DNA of 64,000 nt, taken from NCBI GenBank assembly GCA_003024175.1, contig MDYQ01000119.1, forward strand, positions 20,142 to 84,141, given 5' to 3'. Made by a program: the position numbers and the translations under genes. The stretch comes from Planoprotostelium fungivorum. Lineage: Eukaryota > Evosea > Variosea > Cavosteliida > Cavosteliaceae. Of this stretch, positions 11,645 through 24,300 are shown one piece after another. How positions within the stretch are numbered: position 1 is the stretch's first letter; every line of letters begins with the position of its first letter. The notes below the pieces were generated by a model. That model did not search any database. It was not told the DNA's origin and saw nothing but the letters and a program-made list of their open reading frames with translations.

Positions 11645-12605
11645 ATGCCTCCAAAGAAGAGAACAGAGGTAGAGATCATCAGGTCACAAGCATCTGACCC
11701 ATCTCGACAGGCTTATCATGTTCACTACGATGTAAAGGCCTCGAATCGGGTGTTGCACACGAAGAGACCTTCTCCCTCGCAGGTGGATGATTTCCTATTC
11801 ATCCGTCTTAGAACGATTCATGTCGTCGCAGATTGTCTTAATCGTTACGTTAGGTTGGTAGAAGTTTAAAATACTTCCAAAGCTTTATGGAGTCGTCCGA
11901 ACACTCTGGGACACACATCTTGAAGAGGAAGATCAGGTGAGATCGCATCTCATCGATTCTTTCGTCTCACATGATGGAAGATCCATCAGTGGAGAGGATT
12001 CATTATTTTTATTTCACTGCGTAGAAGTATTCGTAGATCTTCTATGCGGCAGTCGACCAGAGAGAGGTGATGATCACCTCACCTCCTTCCTCCACCCTCA
12101 CACAAACAGGTGGACAGCACAGCACCGAGATTGGGTGCAAAGACACATTAGATAGTATATTACGCACGGTACCACCAGACCTCTCCATTTGGGAAGAGAT
12201 CGAGTACCTCATCAACCGAGATCTCACCGTCCAAGCAGAGTACCTCTTCTATGAACTGTGGGCCGCGGCAAGATACAGGTGAGTCCATCACTCACTGAGA
12301 AATAAAATGAAATAAACGTCAGGCTCCACGGTGGACCCACCGTACAGTGGGGCAAGTGGTGGCTGATGGACTCACTCCCAAGAGAAAACTCGAATCCCCA
12401 CACGGTGACAAAAGTGGATGACAGTAAAGCGGTGGAATCAGAGTCAGACCCGGAAGAAGCTGAAGAATTGAGATTGGCACTGTACTTGTCACAGAAGGAA
12501 GCGGAGAAACAGAAAGAGTCTGGTAAGCGAGAGAGCGGCAGCAAGCACAAGGGAGACGAAGCCCACAAACGCATGAGAGTGAAGGGCTCAGACAATGGAT
12601 GGTAG
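11645..12605 (+). CDS. Hypothetical protein with ubiquitin-interacting motif
   Basis: Six-exon gene read from ATG 11645 (MPPKKRTE). Introns with canonical ends keep one frame through QSFMESSEHSGTHILKRK, LFLFHCVEVFVDLLCGSRPE and a longer segment, LSIWEEIEYLINRDLTVQAE. The C-terminal part contains PEEAEELRLALYLSQKEAE, a good match to the UIM consensus (acidic run, then AL--S--E), which binds mono- or polyubiquitin in other proteins. The tail is basic. Apart from the UIM I recognise no domain. A role as ubiquitin receptor or trafficking factor is inference from that motif alone. The stop is at 12605. Confidence 0.62.
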
Positions 12606-12759
12606 TTTGAATGAGATAAAATGGAAGAAATTGTTTCTCCTTGAATAATCCTCGATGCGACCTCTCTGCCTTCTAGTGGCAGTGCTCACATTGGACAGAC
12701 AACATATAAATAAAACATCTATAAAAAGACCTCTGCTCATTTTCGCGGCACGGGGGAAG

Positions 12760-14009
12760 ATGACAGGCCTGCCTGCACCTCATCATCATAACCCTAGATT
12801 GACTCTACCGGCTTTACCAAGTCGGATCCCGAAGCCTCCACCCTCGTTCCGGTCATTCAACACGAGTGATGTGGTGCCAGACAGCCCAAGCCGCATACCA
12901 AAACCACAGTCTTCCAGGAAACATTTCGAAAACCATACAAGAGGAAAAATAGGTCCGTTGGAGGGGTGAGTGACGTAGGAGGCGTCTGGTCTGAAGGCGA
13001 CAGCCAGCCATACAGCGTTATGATTGATGGAGGTGTGATTGCGGTCGGCGATGTTCACGGACAGACTAAGAAATTGAAGAGTCTGTGGCGTCAGCTCTGC
13101 AAGGTGACCACTGCACATCACTCCACCATTGACATGACATCAGCTGAGCGATTTCGACGAATACACCGTAGTGTTTCTGGGGGATTATGTGGACAGAGGG
13201 CCAGACTCCAAGGGCTCATTGGATTTCCTTCTTGAACTGCAAGAGACGAGGCCAAAGACATACTTCCTCTGTGGCAATCATGACCTGGCCTTCGCAGCTT
13301 TTCTCGGTCTATTAGTTGCACCAAGGAATCGAAGTTTCTTGGAAACGTGGGGAGAAGCGAAGACGAAAGGAGCGCTATATAGCGGGCCTGGTCACGAAGA
13401 CATGCACCTAATGGGTGATGTGATCGTTCTGCTCCAGAATCTGACCATCAGGTAGGAAGAAGGTGGGGAGGAATGGGCTACAATTCGAACACGACGTTCA
13501 CGAGTTATGGAGTCGAAGTGGGGGATCGGGAGGCTCTGATCAAGGCCGTGCCAGAATCTCATCAAAAATTTATCAAGAGCCTTCCGTGGGTGACGCTGAT
13601 ACGACCTCGACTCATCCACTGACACGACAGAAGGTGATAGAGCATCCAGACTATCTGTTCATCCACGCTGGACTGGAAGAGAATACGCACATGTCTGAAC
13701 AACTCCGACTGCTTCGACAGAGAGACGTCATGAGGCCAGTGCCTTGGCTCATCTCGAAGAAGCCCATGGTGGGACCGCCGGATCTGACCAAAAGTGAGGA
13801 CGAACGAGAGCGAGAGGTTGATCGTACACAGTTGTGGTGACTGGTCACGTGCACGTACAAGATGTAGTCATCACTGCGAAGAAGATTCAAGTGAGTTATC
13901 GAGGAGATTTGAAGTGTGATTCATGCAGGTGGACACTACGGGGGGGAGGGTAGGTCAGATGAGTGCGATCGTCTTACCGAGTTGTAAAGTGATAAAGAGT
14001 AATGTATGA
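12760..14009 (+). CDS. PPP-family metallophosphatase, RLPH2-like
   Basis: The N-terminal ~65 residues are Pro/Ser/Arg-rich with two similar SRIPKP motifs. The calcineurin-like catalytic core is complete: GDVHGQ, GDYVDRGPDSKG and GNHDLAFA, then RRWGG, LFIHAGLEE and finally TGHVHVQD, which supply the dinuclear-metal ligands. The order and the details (FLCGNHDLAFAAFLG, RRWGG, a YGV segment before an AVPE-H-KF helix, a late GHVH) resemble the plant Rhizobiales-like phosphatase 2 group more than canonical PP1/PP2A. RLPH2 of Arabidopsis has been reported to prefer phosphotyrosine; specificity here is inference. At least five introns; the last two exons carry the GHVH motif and the C-terminus. ATG 12760 is the first in frame, and the stop is at 14009. 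It follows the UIM gene on the same strand. Confidence 0.78.
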
Positions 14010-14078
14010 TGACATCTTCTCTTCTCTTTGTCGATGCGCGATGACAATATGGTAGATGGTTCATCATCTCGATCGTCA

Positions 14079-14854
14079 TCATCTTTTAGAATAAATCCAG
14101 ATGTTCGTCTGATGATCGTGAAACTTCAACTGTAGCTCAGAGGCGAAGAGCATGGGAAAACTGACTGCCAAGATGACGGCTCCTCTCTCGTAATGATCCA
14201 ACACCAGACTCTGTGTGGCCAGCGCGCCTGTTCTTCCGTTTCAAATTTGAATTTGAAGATCTCTACTCACCCTCGTGACACAGATAGACGATGACTGCCG
14301 TCACTTTTGGACTGCTGACCACAGGTTGAATACCTTCATCCATAATATCTCCTGTATAGAATAGTGTCACACCTGTCTCTCGTGATCAACGATCGATCCG
14401 CAACGATCACGATGATCACCTCTTTCCTCTTCCTCTGGTTCTTTATTCGTATAGGAAGGTACTCCACACTTTTGTGAGAGTTCAGCGGATTTATCTACCA
14501 GGTCTGCCTCTAATTCAACTCCAATGGCCCTCTTCACACCAAACTTTTGCACTGCGGCCACACAGAATCTCTTCAAAGTTAGACAAGGATGACATTTCAT
14601 GCTGTTTCCACACCTACCATCACCGGAACCAAGGTCTAGAATGACATCGTCTTTTCCAACGCTGAAGGATGTCAGCGATTGATGTGAGATCGCAATCAGA
14701 ATCACCCTAGATGGGTCAGTGACGAAATGACACGGCCAATTGAAGTGGGTATGAAGGGAGCGAATGCGGTGTCGATGCCATCAATCAGTAAAGGAAAGGG
14801 TGACTGCTCGAATGACTCGTGCTCGAAATCACGAAACACTTCTGTGACATCCAT
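14079..14854 (-). CDS. FAM173-like SAM-dependent methyltransferase
   Basis: Seven-beta-strand methyltransferase. The SAM-binding motif I is VILDLGSGDGR, followed across an intron by FCVAAVQKFG and the motif II acidic loop GVELEADLV. The entry segment APFIPTS before motif I and the late SFPMLF strand match the FAM173/ATPSC-KMT group, in which human members methylate lysines of mitochondrial ATP synthase subunit c or ANT. That substrate is known for the family, not shown here. Introns of 40-50 nt separate four or more exons. The start is taken at ATG 14854 (MDVTEVFRDFEHE), and the stop is at 14079, close to the convergent phosphatase gene. Confidence 0.7.
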
Positions 14855-15014
14855 CTCAGGTGATCGTTTGAGATGATCATTATCAACTAAAAAGAACAAT
14901 AAACTCCATAATTCCTGATTTCATTTAGGCCGGAAGATGTGCGTAGATCTAAGACGCATATGCGAATCGCATCTGGCTAGTGTGTCGGTCCCACAGAACA
15001 ACATCCGATACACA
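14855..15014. promoter_or_regulatory. Divergent promoter region between methyltransferase and DUF1399 gene
   Basis: 160 nt separate the two divergent start codons. An upstream ATG on the plus strand at 14938 would extend the DUF1399 protein in frame by 26 residues; the Lys/Glu/His-rich segment after 15015 looks like the more natural N-terminus, but the choice is open. Confidence 0.35.
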
Positions 15015-17274
15015 ATGCATGGTGAGCCCAAAGAACACAAAGAACACAAGGAACACAAAGAGTCTAAGCAATCGAATGATTCAAAGGCACATCGAGAGAT
15101 AACACCGCTCGAGATCGAGGATGCCGCAGACTTCGTCACGCCGGAGAATCTTCAACAACATCTTACTCTGTTGAGAAAGTTTCAACAAGTGCTGAGCCTG
15201 TGGTATGATGAGTCTAGAGGGGCTACTCCAAACACAGGACTGGACTATTTTTTGGTGGCAGCTGAAGCCAGGTGAGATTGAGTCTCATTTCGAGATGATG
15301 ATCTTCGACAGATATGTACAGTACCTCCTTCACATCGCAAAGAGAGAGAGAGGCATAGAGGATCTACCGCTTCCACCCTGGGATGTAGCTCTCATGTTTC
15401 ATACTCACTGTCTGTCTCCTCAGAGGTATTCACTGAAATGGACAGTGTTCACTCACACGCACAGATATTGGGACGATGTGATAGAACGCTACAAGATCCA
15501 ACTCGAATTCCCTTTGAAGAGGTGGATTCCACACGATCGATCACAGCTCATCAGATCGCCAGATTGGCTCAGCTGGCCGTCGAAGATATGGACGAGGGAA
15601 GCAGCGTGGAAGAGCTAACAAAGTTGTTTGGGTCTTACCACATCGACCCCGAAGTAGACATCACCTCCATCACTGTACCGTGGACGTCTCCTTGGTGAGT
15701 TTTATTTTATTTTATTTCTCTGATAGAGTCGCGCAGCTGCCAGAAAACCGATCGATATCTCATACAAACGATGCTTGATCTTCGCTTGGAACACAAGGGC
15801 GAGATCGGATGCATACGCTGCAAGACGTTTTACGAACACAGACAGGTGAGCATTGGCGCTCTTTTTAAAATTCAAATCGTTCAGATTGGCGCCGAGTGGT
15901 TGAGATACGATGTCGGCCGTTACAACGATGACCGAAGAGCGAATTCCTGGTGAGACCATTCACGGAAGATTCATCGAACGTTCATTGAATCTTCCAGCTG
16001 TCGAGGGATGAATCCGGCAGTCCATTGGAAGTATAGGACTGTTTGGGACAATTTTTCTCTCTTGTGGAACGGAATTGGGACTTCCATCGATGCCGTTCAT
16101 TCTGGTACTACACCCTTTGGTAAGATGATAGACAAAGCTGGACCCATCAATTGGTCAGACGTGAGAAATTCGATTGTTCGTTTCACAAGCATACAACGAT
16201 AGAAGAGCAGAACATTTCCTTCGAGGTGAAAAATGATATTTGTAGATGGAAGCGTCGCTGTGGAGCACAATGGAGCAGCTGAGGAAGGACTATCAGTCCA
16301 GAAATCTAGTAGGAACACCAGTCGTCAGAGTGGTAGACGATTACAAATCATCCGTCCACCCCATAGGTACGATCACAGATTCAAATGAAACGATAACGAT
16401 GAAATAGGTATCAATCTCGTCGATACTGTTAAGAGACAGATGAAATTCCAACAAAAGGTCTTGCCCTTATCTTCCGACGAAGACTCCAGGAAGAGTAGCA
16501 TCGACAGGTGTCCCACTACATCTCATCGTGACGTCTCATCGTTCATCAGGTATTACAAGTTCATGCTCCTCTTACCCTCTGAAGAACCGTTGGTGCCCAC
16601 GTTAGACATCGATCTCGCCTGGCACACACACCAGTTGTTTGCAAGGAAGTACAAGAATTGGACCGAAAAGCACTCTGGCTGCTGGATCGACCACGATGAC
16701 ACGCAGTCTGAGGGAGCGAAGAAACATCACAACGCTTTGAGAGACACTGCCATACGTTGGTATAAGGTGAGACGTTATGAGTGACGTGATAATTAGCTTA
16801 TGTTCGATCATGTGTCGATGGAAGTGTGAACTGATGAGTATCGCAGACATACAAGTGTAAATACACCGACGAAGATCTCATCACCGATTACACCCACGAG
16901 GCCTCTTCCATATCCATGGCCCTACCTTGGACCTCCGATCACCACACAAAGGACATCTTATCGAAAGCTGGTGAACATCACTCCCATCCTCCACCATCTC
17001 ATCCCACACAGGAGGTCTCCCCTCTAAGAAACACACTCCGAAGAGGGAGGAGCTATGTGTTGACGGTGAATCCTTCGTTTACAGCGAGCGACCACTGGCC
17101 AGCGGAGGATGTTCCACACCGAAGGCACCTGGTATGCGTCCATACGTCTCACCCCACGTACCTCCTGGTGGCTTTCCCGATAGTTCGAGCTACGTGGATC
17201 CACCACAGCCGGCATCTCACTCCATTGGATATAACAAGTATAGTGCCTACAGCGGTTATGATGGCTACGATTGA
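15015..17274 (+). CDS. DUF1399 / glycine-rich-domain-containing (GRDP-like) protein
   Basis: The N-terminus carries an HKE-rich tandem repeat (KEHKEHKEHKES). Two diagnostic DUF1399 motifs follow: PPWDVALMFHTHCLSPQRY and, near 16,600, PTLDIDLAWHTHQL, each with the W/F-H-T-H core typical of plant and fungal GRDP proteins. After the second comes CWIDHDDTQSEG, also typical. The C-terminus is disordered and Tyr/Gly/Pro-rich (PGGFPDSSSYVDPPQP, YSAYSGYDGYD-stop). Many short introns; some junctions (for example 15,524-15,562 and 15,695-15,736) were chosen because they alone keep an open frame. In plants GRDPs are linked to stress and ABA responses; biochemical function is unknown. No catalytic motif is seen. 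Confidence 0.72.
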
Positions 17275-17473
17275 TGAAACAAAATGACGTTCAATCGATT
17301 CATTCTCACCGCAGGATATGATAATCAAAGATCTTTTCTTTTGGAGGGACGGTTCTCAATGTCTCTTCCTGTAAACCGCGACTGATGATAAGGAGATGAG
17401 GGTGCTCTTTCATCCCATGCTTGTTGACTCATCCAATGTGATCATCGAGGACGATTCAGCGAGGAACAATTTA

Positions 17474-18175
17474 TTACTTCTCCCTGAAATGAGGGCGAGT
17501 GTATCTGGGGTTGGGACTGGTGAAAGATTGGATCTTCTTGGCAATTTGGGGGAACTCGGACATGTCCATAGTGAGAGCGTATCTTGACCATGCAGCTTCT
17601 CTCGGGGTGCGCTGTCATCATCAGAATCGCTCATACGATCATGATCATTCACCTCGAAAAGACCAGACAGAGAGCACAACTCTTGGATCCACTCAGATCT
17701 AACCTCTCTCTCGAAGGATTGTTTCAGTACACGACGTGCCTCCTTCTGTTGTTCTTTCTTTTGAAGTTGCAGTTTAGGGTTTCGCTTGGCCCATTCCTCT
17801 CTGTCGGCCTCTAATTGATCCCTGTGAACTTTAAACATGTGTTGCGATCTTTAGGAGATTGATTTCTCACTCTTTGGCTCTCTTGATCTTCCAGATGTCT
17901 TCCTTCTCCTCTTGGAGGATTTGGAGAGAGCAGAGTCTCTGATGCTCCTCATACAGAACTCGAATCTTCTTCCTCTCCTTCTTCTCTTCTTGCTCCAATA
18001 ATTTGACAGCCCTAGCCATAGTGAATCTTGGTCTGATGGCAGGCTTCAGAGGTTTATAGTTGGCGAGTTCCTCCTTCAAATCACATTTGGGTTTGGTGGA
18101 TGAGAACGATCTGTAAGAACCAAACGTCTCTCGGACCTTCGTGGGTGCCGTGACCAATCTCCAGCTCGTCTGCAT
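17474..18175 (-). CDS. Small basic protein, probably mitochondrial
   Basis: From ATG 18175 the N-terminus reads MQTSWRLVTAPTKVRETFGS, then YRSF: basic, poor in acidic residues and amphipathic, as expected of a mitochondrial presequence. A long charged coiled coil follows (LLEQEEKKERKKIRVLYEE, KKEQQKEARRVLKQSF), then the C-terminus MSEFPQIAKKIQSFTSP and RYTRPHFREK-stop at 17474. Two introns are inferred; the second removes a frame that would otherwise run on in an unlikely Ser-rich sequence. About 170 residues. Size, charge and coiled coil would suit a mitoribosomal or respiratory-assembly protein, but I do not recognise the family. Confidence 0.55.
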
Positions 18176-18590
18176 GATGCTCGCTGATTGATGCTCGGGT
18201 GTGATCTTGAGTAAAATCACAATAAATCAATTTTCATTTCCAATTTTTTCGTGTGTCTGAACTCGAGGCAGAAGAGAGCAACACAAGAGGACCATCCTCT
18301 CCATACTACTTGTAGCCAGAAGACGTGAGAACCCCACACTCTAAGTGCGGTACCCGCTTCTGAATATACAACGGGACGACGGGAGGAAAACATCAGAGCT
18401 GCCCCAACAGTCGACCATCTTCCGAGGGTATAAAGAACAGCTCTATCTTCTGATCTGTACAACCGACTCGAGTGTTCACTATAACGTTGCCGGCCTCGCG
18501 GCACCGATAGATACGGTAAGACTCGCCAACGGCGGTCGATCGGACTCACCTTCCTCGCACAGAAGGCTGATAGACATCAGATTAGAGGGT
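18176..18590. promoter_or_regulatory. Divergent intergenic region upstream of the PH-kinase-SH2 gene
   Basis: Lies between two divergent starts. A minus-strand open frame (549 down to 217 of this kilobase) has no homology I recognise and no codon signature, and I treat it as chance. Locally CG-rich around 18,490-18,545. No tRNA-like cloverleaf found. Confidence 0.3.
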
Positions 18591-21233
18591 ATGACTTCGA
18601 CGGTTCGAAAGCCAACCACAGAGAGAACACCATCGACAAATTTATCTCTCACAAAGTCCTCGTCTGCTCGGTGAGGAGAAGAATCTCAGAGACTCCACGA
18701 AGAAGTCGTCTTCAGTCGTTCTCCATTCCGATGGCCATATCTTCTCATATCTGACTTCCGATCAGACCGGGGAACGTTACTGCTTCTAGAGTGAATAGTG
18801 GAGTTAATCCCGTGAATCCACGGGGGGCACCGAAAGTGGAGGTGAGACCCGGAATCCATATCGTTCGCCCCATTTGTGTCCTTCGAATGCCCCCATCTCT
18901 TCTCCAGCGACGTCCTTTCTCTTCTTAAAGTCGATTCGTCTTCTTTCTATTGACATTGTCAATATACACACCGACAAATCCATTCACGATACGATGACCG
19001 ATACTTCATCAGGTCGCCACAGAAACGTTAAGAGGCAAGGCCATCAAGTCCGGCTGGTTGTATAAACGAGGAGGAGGAAGAAAGTCGAAAGCATGGAAGA
19101 GGAGATACTTCATGTTGGTGGCCGAGTCTCTACACTATTTCAAAACCGATAGAGTGAGTTCATCTTTCCTTGTCTCCCACTCAATATCGTCAGGAACGAA
19201 AACAGCAGGGCACCATCGAGCTGCGAGAGTACCAAGTGAGTCCATCCATCCCATCTCATCTGACGCGTTCAGATCACAGAGGCACCCGATGAGCTGACGA
19301 CATCGACACAATACCCCTTCATGCTGCGGAATAAGAAAGAGAACGAGAGGAGCTATGTTATGTTTGCCAGCACCGAGCAGGAGAGACTGCAGTGGACTGA
19401 GATTTTACGTTCAACTGCCTCGGGCAACGAGTCATCGAAGAGAGCCATCGTGGACATCGAGGAGAGGTTGGCCAAGAAGGGCTCGGCCATCCCCAGCTCT
19501 GATTTAGAATGGGAAGACACCGTCATCGGCGGAGGTGACGATTTTATTTCGTTTTATTGTTTCGGCTCAATTCGGCAGGGAGCTCGGGCTCGGTGAGAAA
19601 GGCGAAATGGCTCAATTCTGCTGAAGTGGCAGTGAAATATCTGAACGACCTCACGGTCTTTGATGAAGGAGAGCTCCTCAACTTTTACAAAGAGATCGAC
19701 GTGCTGTCCGAGCTGCGGCATCCGGAGATTGTAGAGATGGTGAGCGTCTTCATCAGGATGAGTCCTCGACTGACTGTGGCAGTTTGGATACTGCAAGAAG
19801 GAGGGAGTGCTGTGCCTCGTCACGACTTACGTGAAGGGAGGCAACTTGTCAGATTTGATTCACAACAAGGAGAGAAAACTCAGCGACATGTTGAGAATCG
19901 AATTGTGCATGTCACTCTGCAGGGGAATGGTTTTCCTTCACAAGAGAAAGATCATCCATCGTGATCTGAAGGTGATGATTCACCGATCGTTTCATTTCTG
20001 ACCCCAGCAGCCCGCGAACATTCTGATCGAAAACATTGAGAAGGGACTGGTGAAAGTCTGCGATTTTGGTCTGTCCATCATGTCCAGAGGTAACGATGCG
20101 AACGATGTCAGGTGTTATGGTACTCCGGCGTACGCCGCACCCGGTGAGATCGTTATTTATCGTATCTTCCGTCTGACTCGATCAGAACTTCCGGAGCAGC
20201 ACGACGAGAAGGTAGACGTTTATTCTTTTGCCGTAGTGTGAGTGTCACCCATCATCTCATCATGATCATCACGCATCATCCATCATCACCATCATCGTCT
20301 GACTCGATCAGTCTTTGGGAGCTGTGGATGCAAGAACAACCTTGGTCACAGTACAAGTACTCCTACCAGATCGCCGAGGCCATACAAAAAGACGAGAGAC
20401 CGGAGATCTCTCCAGATTGCCCGGCCAAAGATCTCATACAGCGATGCTGGGCGACCTCTCCCACCCTCCGCCCCACCTTCGAAGAGATATTCGACGAGCT
20501 CGGCATCCTGCAGAGGAAGATCTGGTCAGAGAACGAGCTGCTCGGCCGCTCTCAATCCACACTCCAACTCACAAAATCGGAAGAAGTGTACTCGAGTCAG
20601 TATCCGTCCGGGGAGGGTAACGGCCAGTCACCTCAGGAGCTCATCCTCTCTGCATTCAACGGTGCACCTCACTTGCCCTGGAACGATTTCTCTGCCGCCG
20701 TGTGTGCCGCTACGGGAGGCACGCCGGAACAGATGATGTGCATCCAGAAGTGGGTTTCAGATCGAGGCTTCGTTCAGCTGGAGAAGTGGAAGAAGTTCAT
20801 CCAGTGGTTCTCACCGTTGGTCTTCTGCCCCACCGTGGAGTATGCCAACGTCAGCGACAGCCGAGCGTTAGAAGGTCACACCATCGCGGAGGTGGTCTCT
20901 GTCGTTGGAAACCCTTGGTTCTTTGGAGAGATGACGGCACCGCAAGCGAAGATGCTTCTGGACAAGCAGGACGTTGGGTCGTGGCTCATACGCTTCTCTT
21001 CGAGCCCGGGGCTGTATGCACTGTCGGTCAACTACGGGCCGGTGGGGCATTGGAGGATTGCCGCAGAGAAGACAGCCGGAAAGCCGACGGAATACTTGAT
21101 CGAGAAGAGGAGGTACGCGAGTATTCAAGAGATCATTTACACGCACGAGAGAGAGCCACTGCAAACGAAGACCGACGCTACGTGTCTACTGAAGCAGCCG
21201 TACCAAGCTAACGTTACATACGAAATAAATTGA
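18591..21233 (+). CDS. PH - TKL kinase - SH2 protein (SHK-like)
   Basis: The N-terminus from ATG 18591 is Ser/Thr-rich and disordered. A PH domain starts near 19,040 (SGWLYKRGGGRKSKAWKRRY...) and spans two short introns. The kinase domain follows at about 19,520-20,530: degenerate glycine loop (GGGSSGSV), VAVKYL lysine, IIHRDLKPANIL, VCDFGLS, YAAPE, and RCWATSPTLRP. HRDLKPAN is the Ser/Thr or dual-specificity TKL form. A linker leads to an SH2 domain (about 20,910-21,200) with WFFGEMT and SWLIRFSSSPG, which carries the phosphotyrosine-binding Arg of the FLVR-type motif. The kinase-then-SH2 order is that of Dictyostelium SHK proteins; the added N-terminal PH domain suggests phosphoinositide recruitment. 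The 18,842-19,010 stretch is probably intron but could hide another small exon. The SH2 makes it a candidate reader for the receptor kinases of this window (inference). Confidence 0.88.
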
Positions 21234-21359
21234 ATGATCTGTTCGTCTTTCTTGTGGGACAGCGATAGGACTTGGACAGTTTGGTGTGTTCGATTTTCTC
21301 TTGAAAATACGGGGCTTCAATCCTCAAAATAGGCCCTGAGACAGTGAGACACCCGCATC

Positions 21360-24300
21360 ATGGAACGCACCCAGTCTCAACGGTGGGAGGCTAAAGTGAG
21401 AGAATACTGCTCGTTTGTCACTGACGAAGTCAGGCGCAGGCAGATGCGGCCAAACCATATGCGAGCCTGCAGTCAACGGCGGCGGCTAATCCTTACGATG
21501 CGGTGTCGTCTGCCTCTAAGAATGCCTTGCAACAGTCATCGTCACAGAGGTCTTTAAATGTCAGCACCGCTGGATCAGCCTCACCATACGATGTTCCATC
21601 TCATTCGCCGAGTGGAACTCTACAAGAGACACCGTCACAAAGGTTTCTGAGGTTGAGCGCCACAAATGCGAGGACACCTGCACAGAACTTGATCCGAGAG
21701 AGCACTCGGAGTTTAAATCCACAACCCACGTCGAATCTTATAAGTGTGGCTGCAACGAGCTCACCGACCTCATCCATCACGCCACAACCTCAATCACATA
21801 ATCCTCTCCTGCCAGGCTATGTCGCTAAAACCAGGACACCACCTCCGAGCTATTCGGTCAACAATACTCCTTCATCACAACCCTCATATCCGACTCAATC
21901 GTACCCGGTTCAACAACAACCGTCGCACACAGCGGTAGAGATGTCGGTGTTGGGCGGTAAACCCGAACCTCAGCACAGTCCCTTCAATCATTTGTTAGAT
22001 CGCTCGAGAGACGCTCGAGTCATCACAACTTTCTCGACGGGAAACAGAGTGAGTTCATCTGTGATTCTCGGAGGGAAGCATGACGATGTGCAGGTCAGAG
22101 TGAACACGGTGAGCGGCAGCAACGCTCCGAAGGCTCTCCTCGAGCGGGCAGAAGCATCAGCTGGCCCAGTTCCGACTCGAGCCGATGTCTTTGGAAGACA
22201 ATACGGTCGCGTGCCCATCGCATTGATGGTGGGAGAGAACTCACTCCCGACCCCAGACATCCCAACTTATGGAAAGGTGCAGAAGATGAATCAACGGTTG
22301 CCTGACGATCGTGATAGGTGCCCCTGGTATCTGATTCTGTCGATATGGGTAATTATGTGAGACGAATTCTTTCTGTCAATGAACCGACATTGATTCGAAT
22401 AGGGAGGTATCGTCGTTCCAGGCAACAAATCAGCAGCCTTGAGAGATGATCAGAAATCGGTGTCACAACTGTGGGGTCTATGATGGAGATGTTTCTCATG
22501 ATATACAGTGAGGCGGATATCTGGGAGGCACCATTGGATGAGGAATTTGTCAACGAGGAGGATGACGATACCAAGTTCTTCAGTCTCAATTTTATTAAGA
22601 GGCTGCCAACGAACGAAGAGAGGAGATTTTGGAACAAACCCGATCAGGTGTGTGATGACGACATCCACCCTGGTTGTTGAGACGTGCGATCTCAGGTCTG
22701 GGCTTTTCGAGGGGTGTGGAGTCTGTGGTTGATCATGCAGATCGTCAACCTCACGAAAACTTCGGATTTCATGCACACAGGTGATCACACATCTCATCTC
22801 ATGCTGAATCTGCAGGTATCGGGAGGATCTGTTTCCTGTTCGTGTCAGTCGTGATTCTCGGCCTCACTTTCAAGGTCAAAGCTTACATACGCCTCACCTT
22901 CTGTACTCTTATATGCGGTTGGGCCATCTACGAATTGATCGTCAAGGAAATCGCTTATTCGAATTTGGTGGCACAATCACTCCAGATCTTCGCAGGTAAG
23001 ATTCATTTGACAGAATTGAGGATGAACCTCACAGCCTCCTTCATGAGCGACAGTATAGAGCTCGCCATATTAGTTCCGTTTCTCATTGTACAATATGCCA
23101 GCTTTCTGGTCTCCATGATACTGGCAGGAGAGCAGAACATTCTCATCTTGAACTCTAGCGCGTGCTTCATCTATTTGGCCATGGGTGGCCTGTTAAGGAA
23201 TCGTTTCACGGAAGGCAGGAACAAATCTGTGAGTGAATCACCGTCTTCTGTCTGATCATTCGAAAGGCATTCCTGGGCAACTTAATGGCGCAGAGTAGAG
23301 CCGACGAGTTAGTCACGTTGAAGAATCGATCGGAGAGATTACTACTCAACATCTTTCCCCCCTCCGTCTCGAGAAATCTGAAGAAGATGGCTGGAATGGG
23401 TAGATTCATGGATGGTGCCTTCATCGCTTTGAATTATCCGTGAGTCTCATTCCTCATTCTTCAATCTCTCATCTCATTCAGAAATGTCACTGCCGTGTTC
23501 ATGGACATTGTTGGCTTCACGAATCTGTCTAGTCGCTTCAGCTCGGTGCAGATCGTCAACATGCTCAACCAGCTGTTCACACGCTTCGATGCTTTGTGTC
23601 AGAGGTGTGACTTGAAGTTTTATGGATCTCTCACCCTCGATAAGGTTTCGTGTTGAAAAGATCAAGACCATCGGAGATGCTTACGTAGCAGTCAGTGGAC
23701 TCCCTCACTCCGATCAGAATCATGCAAGAGCCGCCGTTGAACTCGCCTTGGAACTTGTCAGGGTTCCTCTGCTCAAACAGAACGATTTGGGAGTGAGTTT
23801 ATCTCTTGAAATCGGTCTCATCATCGCAGGAACAATTCAGCGTGAGAGTGGGTGTCGCTTCAGGAAACGTGACTGCTGGAGTGATTGGACTTCATCGTTG
23901 GTGCTATGATGTGTACGGAGATGCGCTCCACGAAGCTGAAGAGCTGGAGGCCAACTCGATGGCAGATCGAGTGCAGATCTCATCGGACACCATGGCCAAA
24001 TTGGCCGATATCGCCCATGAATTCCGATTCGAAAAGTCGGACAAGATGAAGGATGGATGGTTCGTGGAGAGAGTGTTTCCCACGGTGAGTTTTTCATCAT
24101 AGTATGATGACCTTTCATTGATGAGTGAAGACGTGGGAGAACCCTAAGGCGGAGAAGAAGGAGGAAGTAGTGGCGGGGCCGATCACCGAAAAATTGGATC
24201 AGCAAGAGAAAGACTTTTTAGAGAAATCGAAAATCAATGTATATACGGCCGAGTTTCGTAACAGCAAGATCAAGAGGATGTTCTGGGAGGGAGAGAGTGG

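Noticed and set aside
18217-18549. 110-codon minus-strand frame upstream of the PH-kinase-SH2 gene
   Set aside because: No domain, no good start context, and Arg/Trp-rich composition unlike neighbouring proteins.
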